This document shows positions 11,430 to 22,587 of a stretch of DNA of 64,000 nt, piece by piece (positions within the stretch are counted from its first letter, which is position 1; each line of letters opens with the position of its first letter). Source of the stretch: Chinchilla lanigera. Lineage: Eukaryota > Chordata > Mammalia > Rodentia > Chinchillidae. Made by a program: the position numbers and the translations under genes. The notes below the pieces were generated by a model. It saw only the letters and a list, made by a program, of their open reading frames with translations, was not told where the DNA came from and did no database searches. The stretch spans positions 6,214,345-6,278,344 of the forward strand of contig NW_004955501.1 in assembly GCF_000276665.1 (NCBI RefSeq), given 5' to 3'.

Positions 11430-12000
11430 ATTGGGTTTCTTGCGTAAGAGAAACCATGCAATATTTAAACTTATGAGTCTGATTTCCTTCATTTTAACAT
11501 TATGGTCTCAAGGTATATCCATTTTCCTAGGATGACTCCAGTTTGTCCTTTATGGCAGAGTAATACTCCATCGTGTATAAGTATCACATTTTCTTTATTC
11601 ATCAGTTGATGGACACATAGGCTGCTTCCAAGTTTTAGCTGTTATGAATTATGTGACTAAAAACATGGGTATGCATACAACTATGTGATATGATGTCTTT
11701 AACCCTTTTGGGAAGATACTTAGAAGGGGAATAGCTGGGTCAAATGGAACCTGTAGTTTTAGTTTTTAGAGGAATCTCCATACTGATTTCCATAGTGGTT
11801 GCACCAGTTTACACTCCCACCAACAATGAAGAAACCCCCTGCCCTGCCACAACCTCTCCAGCACTAGTTATTGGTTGATTTCTTGATGATGTTAGCTATT
11901 ATTTCTGGAGTGAGATGGAGTCTTAGTGTTGTTTTGATTTGCATTTCTTGAATGTCCAGTGATGCTGAACATTGGTTCATGTACTTATATATATCCTTTC
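11430..12000 (-). mobile_element. L1 fragment, antisense (ORF2 3' region)
   Basis: The plus strand contains the common antisense L1 ORF2 3' landmarks in order: 'gagtaatactccat', 'cagttgatggacac', 'ggaatagctgggtcaaatgg', 'tttacactcccaccaac', 'tttgatttgcatttc'. Several breaks make it non-coding. Confidence 0.85.
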
Positions 12001-12055
12001 TGTCTATCTGCCTACCTATCTGTCTATTCTATGTTTTCCTATACTTAATTGCTAC

Positions 12056-12400
12056 CTTCACCTTATATGTAAAGTCCCTTAAAAACTCATAAATTCTTCT
12101 GACAGGACAAAGGAAACCAAATGAAGCTTATATAGGAATTTGCACATAGATGATGGTACTTGAGGTGGAACCCTAGGGCCTAAAATAGCCAATCAAGTTG
12201 TAACACATTCCCAGGGGGAGAGTCTTTCTCTCACTCCAGGACAAAGGACCAAGTTCCTTGGCTCCTCCATCTTTCTGGAGCTCCTTACTCAGATTTATCG
12301 GGATAGTGTTCTCTCCTCCTTTTCAGCCTTTTCTAATAAAGTGTTCAATAAAATGTCTTCTTTCCTTAACCTTTATATTTTTAATGCTTTACTAATATTG
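12056..12400 (+). repeat. Possible LTR with polyadenylation signals
   Basis: Contains 'ttctaataaagtgttcaataaaatg', with two AATAAA signals 12 bp apart, preceded by a C/T-rich stretch. This is the layout of the U3-R-U5 3' part of a class I LTR. It directly abuts MaLR internal sequence, so it may be an independent insertion. Family unresolved. Confidence 0.35.
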
Positions 12401-12409
12401 AAGTTTAGG

Positions 12410-12770
12410 AATCCCAGAAAGCTGCCCACCCACAGTGGACATGGGCAGGAGTGCTTGTCTCCTCGATGTGATTATATGAGTCTTACTACCAGTGGAGTCC
12501 TCCCAGTGGAAACCTCTTCACCCAGATCTTTTCTGGCTGTATCGTGCTCGACATTCTGGTCTTTTGAGCTCTGGCCAGAATCTCAGGTGAAGCCCTACTC
12601 ACAGAGTTCTAGGTCTGCTTCTACAGCCAGCATCTCCCAATCTCTTCAAAATCCTGCAACAGCCCATTCAAAAGGCCTTTGAACCACACGATCTGGTAAC
12701 ATCACGGCCCCACTCTTAGCATCAAAATCTGTCTTAGTTACTTCCTTATTGTTGGGACAAAATACCTTCT
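12410..12770 (-). mobile_element. ERVL-MaLR fragment (internal part plus LTR edge)
   Basis: Positions 12550-12740 align with 19620-19815 of the longer MaLR element: 'ctggtcttttgagctctggccag', 'aaggcctttgaaccacac', then 'tctgtcttagttac', which is the end of a minus-strand LTR. Only about 40 bp of LTR remains before an unrelated sequence. Confidence 0.75.
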
Positions 12771-13215
12771 TTAACCCCACTAAGCACTTTATTGTTTTTT
12801 GATCTTCTCTGTTATCCCTTTGAATTAGTTCAACTGGGCGGCTTTTGCTGTTCTCCAACTCCATGCCCAATGCATTAGCTTTGGGGAGTTGGGGTTTTGG
12901 GAGGAATCTTGTTGCCCTGTCTTCTCATGTTTCCACTGTTTTCTGTTTGTTTTGCTTTGTGCTAAGGTACAGTGGAAAAACTTTGTTGCTAGTACAGCAG
13001 TCTCTTTGGTTAGTCTGCTTTTTAGCGATGTACTCAGGGCATGGTTAACTGTAGTCCTTTGCCTCTGTCCTAAGATCCAACACTTCTGTTAATTTGGGAG
13101 GGGAAGATGCCGTGTAATTGGCCCAGCACCCAGTTCTCTTACCCCAGTATTGTCGATGTCACAAAGCGAATCTGTACATTGACATATGGAGAAAACCTAT
13201 TAATTGCAATAACTG

Positions 13216-13474
13216 TGTAACCCTGGCAATAATCAAGTAAATCAGCAACAGTAATATCATTCAAATTGGATACTGACATACTGTAAGAACCAATAATTAA
13301 CACCCATGGCCTCAGAAAACAAATCTATAATTATAGTATAAACACTAAAACAAACCAAATATTGACATATACCAAATATCTACTAAATGCAATAACTACA
13401 CCTCCACTAATAATTGAAAAGAATACAATTCTAATGATGTGGAGTTAACTATCTACAGATTAATAAAGCTTAAC
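13216..13474. repeat. Inverted repeat arm A
   Basis: This AT-rich arm is matched in reverse complement by 13839-14106 at an estimated 85-88% identity over about 260 bp. Runs such as 'gttaattattggttcttacagtatgtca' and 'ttagtggaggt.tagttattgcatttagtagatattt' are shared. The arms flank a purine-rich spacer. No coding potential is apparent. Confidence 0.92.
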
Positions 13475-13773
13475 TGTTATATTATTAAAGGTATAGGGGC
13501 TTGGGAATGGGAGAATACAATAGGAAACATTTGAAAAATTAAACAGTGGGAGGTGAGAAGGAGGAGAGAAAAGGAGACGAGGATCCTATGAAGGAGTGTA
13601 AGGATATTTCTACAATTAGACAAAAGTAACAGGAAGAAACCACTGAAAAATAGAAGGTAAAAGAAAAACATGAGAAAAAATAATATTGAGAATAAAATAG
13701 AAAAAATTAAAGGGGGAAAAAAAAAACAAAGGAAAAAAGAAAAAAGTAGTAACAAAAGGAAGAAAGAGCCAGC
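13475..13773. repeat. Purine-rich low-complexity spacer
   Basis: An A/G-rich stretch with many AAAA and GGAG runs separates the two inverted arms. It reads T/C-rich on the minus strand and shows no gene. Confidence 0.8.
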
Positions 13774-14213
13774 CGGGGTAGGGCATGCTTGTAATCCCTG
13801 CACTTGGGAGACTGTATAACCATAAAGATTAATAGTGTACCCATTAATCTTTATTAATCTTCAGATAGTTAATGCCATGTCACTAGTATTGAATTCCTTT
13901 CAGTTATTAGTGGAGGTATAGTTATTGCATTTAGTAGATATTTGTGATATATCAACACTTGGTTTGTTTTAGCATTTACACTATAATTATAGATTTCTTT
14001 TCGGAGGCTACTGGTGTTAATTATTGGTTCTTACAGTATGTCAATATCCAGTTTGCCTTGAATGATATTACTGTTGCTGGTTTACTCAATTATTGCCAGG
14101 GTTACATAGGAGGGAGAAGGATTGCTGTGTTTGAAGCCAGCCTGAGTTACATAGTGAGCTTAAGGCCAGGCTGAACTACATACTGAGACCCTGTCTCAAA
14201 CAAATAACAAAAC
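13774..14213 (+). mobile_element. B1-type SINE split by an inverted copy of neighbouring DNA
   Basis: The left B1 part (13774-13814) runs 'gggcatgcttgtaatccctgcacttgggagactg' in pieces and the right part (14108-14213) resumes with 'aggagggagaaggattgctg' and ends in an (AAAC)n tail. Together they make one continuous B1. The intervening 293 bp (13815-14107) is inverted repeat arm B plus a short hairpin, so the SINE was broken after it inserted. Confidence 0.85.
13839..14106. repeat. Inverted repeat arm B (inside the split B1)
   Basis: Reverse complement of 13216-13474. A perfect 10-bp hairpin (AAAGATTAAT at 13824-13833, ATTAATCTTT at 13843-13852) lies at its left junction. No target duplication flanks it, which argues against ordinary transposition. 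Confidence 0.9.
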
Positions 14214-14590
14214 AAAACAAAAAGAAAAGGAAGAGGAAAAGAGAAAGTAAAAGTCTCCAAACCCCAATAAGCCAGTGAAAAAGAACATAGAAAGAAACAT
14301 AGAAAAGGAAAATGAGTCCAGAAAGAAAAAAAATTCTCTGTATGTTTGAATGAGTGGTTTCATTCAAGAACCTGCAGTTTTGGAGTCAGCAAGACATGGT
14401 TTTATCCAGCTCGGCTTATGGCCTGTGGGTTTGTGAGGGGCCTCCAGCCTAGAGGCCCCTCTGTTCACCCTTGGCCATGGGAATGTCCCTGTGAAGATGT
14501 GTCCCTGCTCGTGTTGGTAGATATGAAAGGTAATCAGGCTTCAGCTTTGTGCTGAATGTAGGCAGTAGGAAGGGGCTCCAGTACTTAATG

Positions 14591-14651
14591 CATCAGCCAC
14601 GGTGGGGGGATTTTCACTATGGAAATTGATAAATGCTGAAAGTCAGAATTT
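14591..14651. repeat. 61-bp inverted duplication, copy 1
   Basis: Matches the reverse complement of 15751-15811 at 59 of 61 positions; the only differences are two adjacent G/A changes in the GGTGGGGGG run. Confidence 0.95.
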
Positions 14652-15750
14652 CAAAGCTGACCCTGGCTTCTGGCTGCAGGAGGCTGGCCTGTGTCCTCCC
14701 TGGCCAAAGCTAAACTTCTCAGAGGGTCTCTTTGTAGCCTCTCTCCACCTGCAGCTGTCTCCCGTGAATGGCTCTCTCCTGGCATTGAGGTAGGGCAACT
14801 TTGGAAGCCTTTGCTTCTGGGGAGTCAAGTTCCCTTCCCATGAGCTATGAGCTGGGGAGACAATCCAGATTGTTTGAGGTGTTTTTCCCTGTGGCTGAAG
14901 GTTTTTAAAGTTAATGTTGCTACTAACATTATGGAAAAGTGAAGTAAAGGCTCATAAAATACATTCTAAGGTATTTATTGCTGAAAATGCAAATTGTTTG
15001 TCTAAAAAAAAAACTTAGCCTAGAGAAGTCATATCAAAAACACATATTTGATTAATATCCTAGTACTATGCTTTCACTTTACAAAAATCACATTTTTAAA
15101 CCCAAAAGCCATGACTCATCAAATGGCTGTACTTTCACCTTTCTGAAAGATCCCGTGGGGACATACTTGGTATGATCAACACTAAATTGTCATTGCCTTC
15201 TGTCAAGTCTACTGCACCTAAAACCGAGCATTTCTTCTACTGATTCAACCCATTCCAATGAAGAATCACAGTAGGGCACGATGTACAGTTAGGAGGCCCT
15301 GTGAACCTTCCCAGTGTCACTGAGACTCTTCAGTGAATTTCTGAGATCTTTTCAAAGGCCTTGAAGTCAAAACTGTTTTGATAGCAGTACGAAGATTTAT
15401 TTTTTCCATTTTCATTTTCTCATTCACTGGGTTTTTCCAGGGGCTGCACGATGTGGTGATATCATCGCACTGGTGGCAAACTGAAGTGTGCTTGTGACTA
15501 TGATGATTGCTCAGAAAAGGACGATTCACTTAATCACTTGTTAACCTAATATTTAGACCCATGGGAAATCTGTGAAGCAATGAGAGAGCATAACATATTC
15601 TATGGAGCTGCAAGTAGCTGGATTCACATGTCTTGAGTGTGAAGAATTTCTTTAAAAATATCTTCTTTCTCTACCTACTGGACCATACTCGAAAGACCCA
15701 CTGAGTGCTATCTTGTAAATGTTTTACAATTGGCTCTAAAAAAGAAAAAG

Positions 15751-15811
15751 AAATTCTGACTTTCAGCATTTATCAATTTCCATAGTGAAAATCTTCCCAC
15801 CGTGGCTGATG
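15751..15811. repeat. 61-bp inverted duplication, copy 2
   Basis: Reverse-complement partner of 14591-14651, about 1.1 kb away. Similarity stops abruptly at both ends, with no poly-A and no flanking duplication. Confidence 0.95.
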
Positions 15812-16299
15812 TCAAAGTATGAACATGATGCTACTTTATAAGGAGCTGGAAAGAGATGAGCACGTTCTCTCACTCAGACCATTATATAGTATTTGTGCCA
15901 TCAGATATAAAAGTAAATACCCCAAAGAACATAGATAATAACCAAAAGCAATGAAATAATTTGCAGTGGTGAATTTTGATTGATTTCATCTTTGTTTTTA
16001 ATATATCTTATTTAATTTTAAGATTTTATAATATAATTTAATAACTACATTTAACAACCAGTCAGAAAAGTTTCTCAAAATATAACAATTGTTTTTTTGC
16101 CTTTCACTTGAAATTTTTTTTAAACAATTGTTTCTTGCAAGCCAGTATCAGCAGGATGCAGTGTGCTACCGGATCCACTATATCATTAGTGCCACATTGT
16201 CATTATGGTGTCACTCCAGTTTCTTTGTTTTTGAAGGGGAGGAATATGGGACAACCTGGCTGAGAGACAGGTGGGAGAATTGTAAAACAGTTATGTGGT

Positions 16300-16860
16300 T
16301 ATAGATGTGTGTGGAGTGTGGGGCCTGGGTTGGGGTGGGGGTGAGTACATTTCACCTGAATGTATCCTGCAGGCCAAAAGCTCTCCAAACTTGGTCCTTT
16401 GAATTTTGGGGGGAGGCTTCACTACACAGGCATAACTACACAGGTATACATTGGCCATTGGTGATTAACTCAATCTTCAGACCCGCTCCCCTCCTCAAAA
16501 CTTCAGGAGTACTGAGATCTGAAGCTTCCAACCATTTAATCACACTAGTTTCTCTGGTAACCAGATCCCATCCTGAAGCTACCTAGCTTCCTGCCAAGAG
16601 TTTCTTTTTTAGAACAAAAGATAGCTCCTATCACCCAGGAAATCCCCAGGGATTTAGGAGCTCTGTGTCAGACATGCCTATCATTCAGGAAATGGAAAGG
16701 TTTTAGGAGTTCTATATTAGAAACCACAGTCAAAGACAAAATATTAAAACAAAAAGTTCTTCAAGTACACTTACCTACAAGGATTTTAGAAATGCTTCCT
16801 CAGGAGCTGGGGACAGAGATCAAAAATATATTTCTTATATCACAGTATCACAGCTGCTAT
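16300..16860. repeat. Ancient LTR-like repeat with a 51-bp tandem unit
   Basis: Landmarks 'ggccattggtgattaactcaat', 'tcctgaagctacctag', 'cacccaggaaat' and 'atatttcttatatcacag' resemble a widespread mammalian ERV LTR whose name I cannot fix. A unit starting CCTATCACCCAGGAAAT (16629) repeats imperfectly from 16678, giving two about 50-bp copies. Confidence 0.45.
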
Positions 16861-17692
16861 GTCTATGTAGCATGCAGATGGCAACAACCAGATACAGAAA
16901 AAGTAGTGTCTCTTTCTGTCTGGCTCCTTTAGTCTGTGAAGGAAACCTCTCACAGAACCTTTAACCCCTTCCCTTATATTTTATTGCCCCAAATCACATT
17001 GCAACACTACACCTAAACCAGTCACTTACATAGACCTGCTGTCATTCATCCTCAGGATCAAGGAGGGGCCTCATCCATAAAGTACATGATTGTCTGCTAC
17101 ATCATAAACATTAGGTTCTCGGTAAGCAAAAATGTGCAACGACTCAATGAGTAAGCAACAACATTTTGAGTACAGATTGTGAAGCTTCATGGAGACACAG
17201 GCTAATTGTGCTGGTTTAATATACACTGATACAGTTACAACCCCACTTCCCAATCAGCCCCACGGTGAAACTATTTGAGAATTAGAAAATATACATGTAT
17301 GTATAATTACGTTACCGTGTGGTGGATTCAGCAGATGATTTCAGGTTCTTGTGTGTGTGGCGAAAGAAGTGTGAAGTGTACGAGGGAGGGTGGGGGAAAG
17401 CAGCCACGTTTACAGCAGTTCACACACAGAGAAAGGATGATAGAATAGGAGCCCTGTGCGCCCTGTGGATAAGTCAGGCTCTTGGACTCAAGAGTGAGAG
17501 TGGAAAAAAAAAGATTGCTTTGATCGGGGGTTATATAAAATGCTTCTAAGGTGGCATCTGAGCTCAAAATGAGTGGAAGGGAGTGAATTCCTCAGGCCCT
17601 AATATCCTATCAGCTATACTAATTAGATACTAAGTAATTTTTAAAGTTATTCTAAATTAATTGCTACAGGTATAGACTAAGCATCTGATTTT

Positions 17693-17745
17693 AAAATGTT
17701 GTCCCAAGTGATTCTACTGTGCCCCCAAAGTTTAAGAACCATGGA
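17693..17745. mobile_element. MER5-like fragment
   Basis: 'caagtgattctactgtg' and 'aagtttaagaaccatgg' resemble the right end of MER5 hAT MITEs. Very short. Confidence 0.45.
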
Positions 17746-17749
17746 CTTA

Positions 17750-17850
17750 CTATGTAACTAGTTCTGTTTTAAATGGTTGGCAGATGTTAATTTGTTTAAT
17801 TCTCATAACAGTCTTATGAACAGGTCTTGCAGCTGTCTCAGCTGATAATA
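17750..17850 (-). mobile_element. MIR fragment
   Basis: 'tttaattctcataacagtcttatgaacaggt' (in pieces) matches the reverse-complement 3' part of MIR. Confidence 0.45.
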
Positions 17851-17960
17851 TGTCCATGTAGGATCTGTTGACTTTGTGATGGTTTTTGTAAAAGCAGCAT
17901 ACATTTGATGGAACTGCATTACAAGTTTTGAATTATAATCTTTCCTAGACTTGTGACCCT

Positions 17961-18325
17961 TGGTATCAGCTATCTTCTTGCTGAGACAAAATTCCCAATG
18001 CCCAAAATTAAGGAAGGAAAGGTTTATTTAGCTTGCAGTTTGTGGAGGTTTCAGTCTATAATCAGCTGACTCTAAGGCAGGGTGGCAGGGTACAGGGCAA
18101 CACTTCAAGGCAGCACAAGACAGCAAAAGCAACAAGAGCAAAAAAGGAGGAGTGGCAGAGAACAAACTTCTTTCCCTCCCTATATTGTATGCAAACTACC
18201 TGTGGAGGGTGTAGCACTCACACCCATAATCTTAACACTGGACCATGAATCAATCATAAACTCTAGAAGCCTGCCCCATGACTGCATGAGGCTTTGGTGG
18301 GGGACATCCAGACAAAACCATAACA
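17961..18325 (-). mobile_element. MaLR 3' LTR
   Basis: Minus-strand 3' LTR of the same element, preceded on that strand by a purine-rich tract. It differs from its partner mainly by small deletions near the end at 17961-17985. Confidence 0.88.
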
Positions 18326-19260
18326 TTCTGCCCCTGGCCCACCCAAGACTCATTCACAGCACTTTATGCAAAAGATATTTTAGTCCATCTCTAAGAGTTG
18401 CCAAAGTCCTAGCAGTTTCAGCATTGCTGAGAAGTCCAAGTCCCAAGTCTCCTCAGAGATGTAAGACAAAATCTTAGCTGTGAATCCCTGTACAAATGAA
18501 AAGTTAAACACTTCCAATGTTCAGTGGCACATGATAAACATTATTATTCTAAAAGGTACAAACAGGGATGCAGAGCATTGGGACCAAAGCAAGTCCAAAA
18601 TCCAGCAGGGCTAGCATTAAGTCCTGTAGTTCCATGTGGAACATCTGAAGCAATCTGTGGCACATTGTGAGCTCCAAAGGCCTTATGTGGCTCCACCCCT
18701 ATGGCACTTCTGGTGGCTGTAGTTCCCATGGCTTCTCTCTTGGGCCTGCTTTGCCCCTTCCTTGCAGCTTTCCTTAGACAATCCACATTCCTGGCTTTTC
18801 CAAATTTCTGGGGTCTCCACTGCACCTTTCACTTCACACTCACAGCTTCACACACTGCCCTCTCAAGAGCACACTGTCTGCCCTCCCAGGCCTTCTGAAA
18901 TCTAGGTGGAAGCCTTCTTAACCTCAGAACTCTTGCATTCTGTATGTGCCTAAAACCAGTGCCATGTGAATGATGCCCAGGTCTGCTGCCAGCTGGAGCA
19001 GTAGCCAGGCTTTCTTCTCTGTTGGCTGTAGGGGTTGAGTGCTTGGGTCACTGAATACTCTGAACCTGATTCTGAGGAATAAATTCTCAGTGCCATCACC
19101 ATTCAGGAATATGGTGCTCTGTGACTTTCTCCTCAAAGTGAAATCTTTCATCTTTGCAGGTTTGAGGCTGCAAAGGGTGAAGACTTGCTGCTTCTTGTGA
19201 TGCCCTCAGGCCAGCTTTTCTAGTTTCCTGTCCCTTCTCAGCAATCAAGATCTCTTTAGC

Positions 19261-19725
19261 TCAATCTTTGCAATCCATAGCTTTACTGGAGCTTTCTTTC
19301 TGGCCAGAACTCATATATTTTAAATCATCCTGCTGGGATCTTTGCTCTTGATTCTCAACATAAATCTGGCTAAAAGCCCCCAACAAGAACCATGCCACAG
19401 CTTCAACATTCAACTGCCTTGAAATTTCTTCTGCCAGATTAATTAGTACACTGCCCTTAATTTCAGTCTCAGGCAAAGTCTCTGGACATGAGCAAAATGC
19501 AGACAAATTTTCTGCCAAGCCATAGCATACATAGTCTGGATGCCAACAACCAATGCAGTCCTTCTTTCCAGCAGAAACCTCCCAAACTTGGTCTTTACTA
19601 GCAGGATTTCTATCAGCCTTCTGGTCTTTTGAACTCTGACCAGAATCTCCCATACAGAATGACCAAAGACATTCTAGCACTTCCCTTTCCAGTGAAATCT
19701 CTGAACCTTTCCAAACACTTCCCAC
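19261..19725 (-). other. 154-codon open frame inside the MaLR internal region
   Basis: An uninterrupted minus-strand frame, in the sense direction of the MaLR element, starts about 56 bases after the primer-binding site, where a gag-like frame would be expected. The product is acidic/polar with a Cys cluster near the middle (CIGCW...C.C) and no motif I can assign. It is long for chance in non-coding DNA, but MaLR internal regions are not known to encode complete retroviral proteins. I treat it as a remnant frame and not as a host gene. Confidence 0.45.
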
Positions 19726-19780
19726 AAGCCTTTTCCAAAGGCTTTTGAATCACATAGTCAGGTATAGTCACAGCAATGAT

Positions 19781-19796
19781 CCCACTCCTGGTACCA
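19781..19796 (-). promoter_or_regulatory. MaLR primer-binding site, tRNA-Leu type
   Basis: Five bases after the 5' LTR the minus strand reads TGGTACCAGGAGTGGG. This is complementary to the 3' end of tRNA-Leu(UAA) including its CCA, the primer class that gives ERVL its name. All 16 positions match the tRNA end as I know it. Confidence 0.85.
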
Positions 19797-19801
19797 AATT
19801 C

Positions 19802-20176
19802 TGTCTTAGTTACTTTTCTCTTATTGCTGAGACAAAATACCCACTGTCCAAAATTAAGGAAGGAAATGTTTATTTAGCTTACAATTTGTGGATGTTTCAG
19901 TCTATAATCAGCTGACACCAAGGCAGGGTGGCAGGGCACATGGGCAACACTTCAAGGTGGCACAAGACAGCAAAAGCAGCAAGAGCAAAAGGGGAAGAGT
20001 GGCAGAGAGCAAACCTCTTTCCCTCTCTTATACTGTATGCAAGCTACCTGCCCCAGAGCAGGTGTAGCATTCATATCTATAATCCCAACACTGGACCATG
20101 AATCAATCATAAACTCTAGAAGCCGCCCCATGGCTGCATGAGGCTTTGGGGGGACATCCAGCCACAAACCATAGCA
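19802..20176 (-). mobile_element. MaLR 5' LTR
   Basis: Minus-strand 5' LTR of the 2.2 kb element: its end TCTAAGACA-like sequence (plus-strand TGTCTTAGTTAC) abuts the primer-binding site. Closely similar to the solo LTRs at 24652 and 54689. Confidence 0.88.
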
Positions 20177-20448
20177 CCAGCATTCTTTATCCATCTGGGC
20201 AGTGGCTCTGAGGGAGCCACAAGGTCATGAGGTAAAACAAACAATGTTCTACAGCATGTTGTGTGGTCAGCATTTTTTGAACAGAGATATTCAATAAATT
20301 ACAGGAGATACTCAACAATTTCTTTTAAAATTGCCTTGCATGAAATTGTTTTTACCAACCATAGGCTAGTATATGTTCTGTGCAATTTTACATAGGCTGG
20401 ACTAAGCTATGGCACTCTACAGGTTAGAGGTATTAGATTCATTTTTCC

Positions 20449-20550
20449 AACCTGATGTGGTAGTGCATAACCTGTATTCCAAGATTGGGAGGCTGAGGCA
20501 GAAAGATTGCTAGTTTAAGGGCAGCCTGGTGTTATATAGTAGCACTTTGT
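20449..20550 (+). mobile_element. B1-type SINE cut by an assembly gap
   Basis: Left and middle B1 sequence ('tgggaggctgaggcag') runs up to the run of Ns, so its 3' part and tail are missing. Confidence 0.75.
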
Positions 20551-21170
20551 NNNNNNNNNNNNNNNNNNNNNNNNNNNNNNNNNNNNNNNNNNNNNNNNNN
20601 NNNNNNNNNNNNNNNNNNNNNNNNNNNNNNNNNNNNNNNNNNNNNNNNNNNNNNNNNNNNNNNNNNNNNNNNNNNNNNNNNNNNNNNNNNNNNNNNNNNN
20701 NNNNNNNNNNNNNNNNNNNNNNNNNNNNNNNNNNNNNNNNNNNNNNNNNNNNNNNNNNNNNNNNNNNNNNNNNNNNNNNNNNNNNNNNNNNNNNNNNNNN
20801 NNNNNNNNNNNNNNNNNNNNNNNNNNNNNNNNNNNNNNNNNNNNNNNNNNNNNNNNNNNNNNNNNNNNNNNNNNNNNNNNNNNNNNNNNNNNNNNNNNNN
20901 NNNNNNNNNNNNNNNNNNNNNNNNNNNNNNNNNNNNNNNNNNNNNNNNNNNNNNNNNNNNNNNNNNNNNNNNNNNNNNNNNNNNNNNNNNNNNNNNNNNN
21001 NNNNNNNNNNNNNNNNNNNNNNNNNNNNNNNNNNNNNNNNNNNNNNNNNNNNNNNNNNNNNNNNNNNNNNNNNNNNNNNNNNNNNNNNNNNNNNNNNNNN
21101 NNNNNNNNNNNNNNNNNNNNNNNNNNNNNNNNNNNNNNNNNNNNNNNNNNNNNNNNNNNNNNNNNNNNNN
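20551..21170. other. Assembly gap (620 N)
   Basis: Unsequenced bases directly downstream of a truncated SINE. Apparent open frames through it are artefacts. Confidence 1.
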
Positions 21171-21174
21171 TGTT

Positions 21175-21345
21175 TAATCTTCCATTTTGGTAAGGACATA
21201 GTCATATTAGGTCAGAGCCCACCTCAATGATCTCGTATTTATTAGTTCATCTGCACAAACCCTACTTCCAAATAAGATCATATTCATAGCTACTGAGAGT
21301 TAGGATCTAAGTATCTTTGGGAGCATAATTTAACCCCTTCTCCAA
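21175..21345 (-). mobile_element. MLT1-type MaLR LTR fragment
   Basis: 'ggtaaggacatagtcatatta', 'caaataagatcatattcata' and 'gagttaggatctaag' (in pieces) follow the reverse complement of ancient MLT1-like LTRs. Its left side is lost in the gap. Confidence 0.55.
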
Positions 21346-22091
21346 CTTCTGGCAAAACAACTAATGCTCCCAACTGCTCTGACTACTAATACCAGTTTAG
21401 ATCTCTTTCCTCCTCTTTTTGACTCTTTTAATTCTTATACACTAGCACCTCTTTCATAGGGTGGTCAAGCAAGCAGTCAATTACTTATTTTTATTTATTT
21501 TCTAAATAGAACAATAAATTCACTGTGGATTTATGAAAACAATACATGATAAAGAAGATAAAAGCTACCCACAATATACCAAGTAGATAAAAGATAATAA
21601 TACCACAATGAACAGTATTTCACTAAGTCTAAGAGGTTATTGATTTTAGAAAAAGCCTGATTTTGGAACAATCTTATTTTCAAAATGTAAACAAGTATAT
21701 TTAGAATCAATGAAATGTTCTCCTTTTATTTACATGTGTGTAAATAAAACAAATTACATGAAAATGTCTCAAATTCTAAGTATTTATTGTATTCCCACTA
21801 TTTTTCTAAGTGCTAGTTTAACTATTTCCTAGGATATTATATGTTTTTAAAAATATGCTTAGTGATGGCATTTCTTACAGTGTCACAATTTGACATTTAC
21901 ACAATTTCCATTTTTTTCTATTTTGAATCACAATGAAATGGACCCCGTTATCCATAAATCTTACATAGTCCGAGGTTGTCTCTTTAGGTTGGAGTGTGAA
22001 ACTGAAGCTACTGAATCAAAGAACATAAATTTTAAAAGAATCCTCTCCATATATTGATAAATTGTTTTTAGGAAATTTATTTTAGTTTTTA

Positions 22092-22231
22092 AATTTAAAT
22101 TTATTTATTTATTATTATTAGTGGTTTTTTTTTTGTTTTTTTTTTTTTAATGTATATGGTGCTGGGGATTGAACCCAGGGCCTTGTGCATGCAAGGCAAG
22201 AGTTCTCCCACTGAGCCACATTCCCAGGCCC
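22092..22231 (-). mobile_element. ID SINE with perfect 15-bp target duplication
   Basis: After an AT-rich/poly-T tail the plus strand reads GGTGCTGGGGATTGAACCCA and the rest of a reverse-complement ID. The 15-mer TTATTTTAGTTTTTA is present exactly at 22077-22091 and 22232-22246. Confidence 0.9.
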
Positions 22232-22496
22232 TTATTTTAGTTTTTATGACCTTTGGCTACACTTTATGTAAAACTCCAGTTGAAGATGTGCAGTTTCCAT
22301 GCCGTAATATTTTTATTTCTCTTCACCTTTCTTTTCACTTTTTCCCCTCTCTCATTAATTTGATACAGAAACAGTCTATTGTTTTATTGGACATTTCTTC
22401 AATTATTGATAAGTACCTAAGCTTTATTTTAAATTTCTGGTTTCTCAAGCATTTACATTTTCTTGGAATTGTCTGTTAATATTATTTACTTTTTTG

Positions 22497-22587
22497 CCAG
22501 GTGTGGTGGTGCACACTTGTAATTCTAGCACTTGGGAGGGTGAGGCAGGAGGATTGTCACGAGTTTGAGCCTAACCTTGGGTACATT
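22497..22587 (+). mobile_element. B1-type SINE, 3'-truncated
   Basis: Left part of a B1 (GCCAGGTGTGGTGGTGCACA) that ends in a short (TA)n run in place of the quasi-duplication and tail. Confidence 0.8.

Larger units (their letters stand above)
14214..16299. other. Intergenic stretch with one short inverted duplication
   Basis: Apart from the 61-bp inverted pair listed separately, I recognise no exon, RNA gene or mobile element here. Several short open frames occur without identifiable products. Confidence 0.4.
17961..20176 (-). mobile_element. Near-complete ERVL-MaLR element with both LTRs
   Basis: Two similar sequences of about 370 bp (17961-18325 and 19802-20176) face the same way and enclose about 1.48 kb. 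On the minus strand the LTRs start TG(C/T)TATGGTTT and end ...CTAAGACA, as in MaLR LTRs. A primer-binding site follows the 5' LTR and a purine-rich tract (GGGCCAGGGGCAGAA) precedes the 3' LTR. Total size of 2.2 kb fits MaLR elements, which are non-autonomous ERVL relatives. The 3' LTR end is eroded (TGGTATCAG in place of TGTCTTAG) and I could not find a 5-bp target duplication. Confidence 0.9.

Noticed and set aside
19261..19725. 154-codon frame as a new host gene
   Set aside because: It lies wholly within a MaLR element in sense orientation; reported as an element remnant.
20510..21230. Open frames of about 230 codons on both strands
   Set aside because: They consist almost entirely of unknown residues from the N gap.
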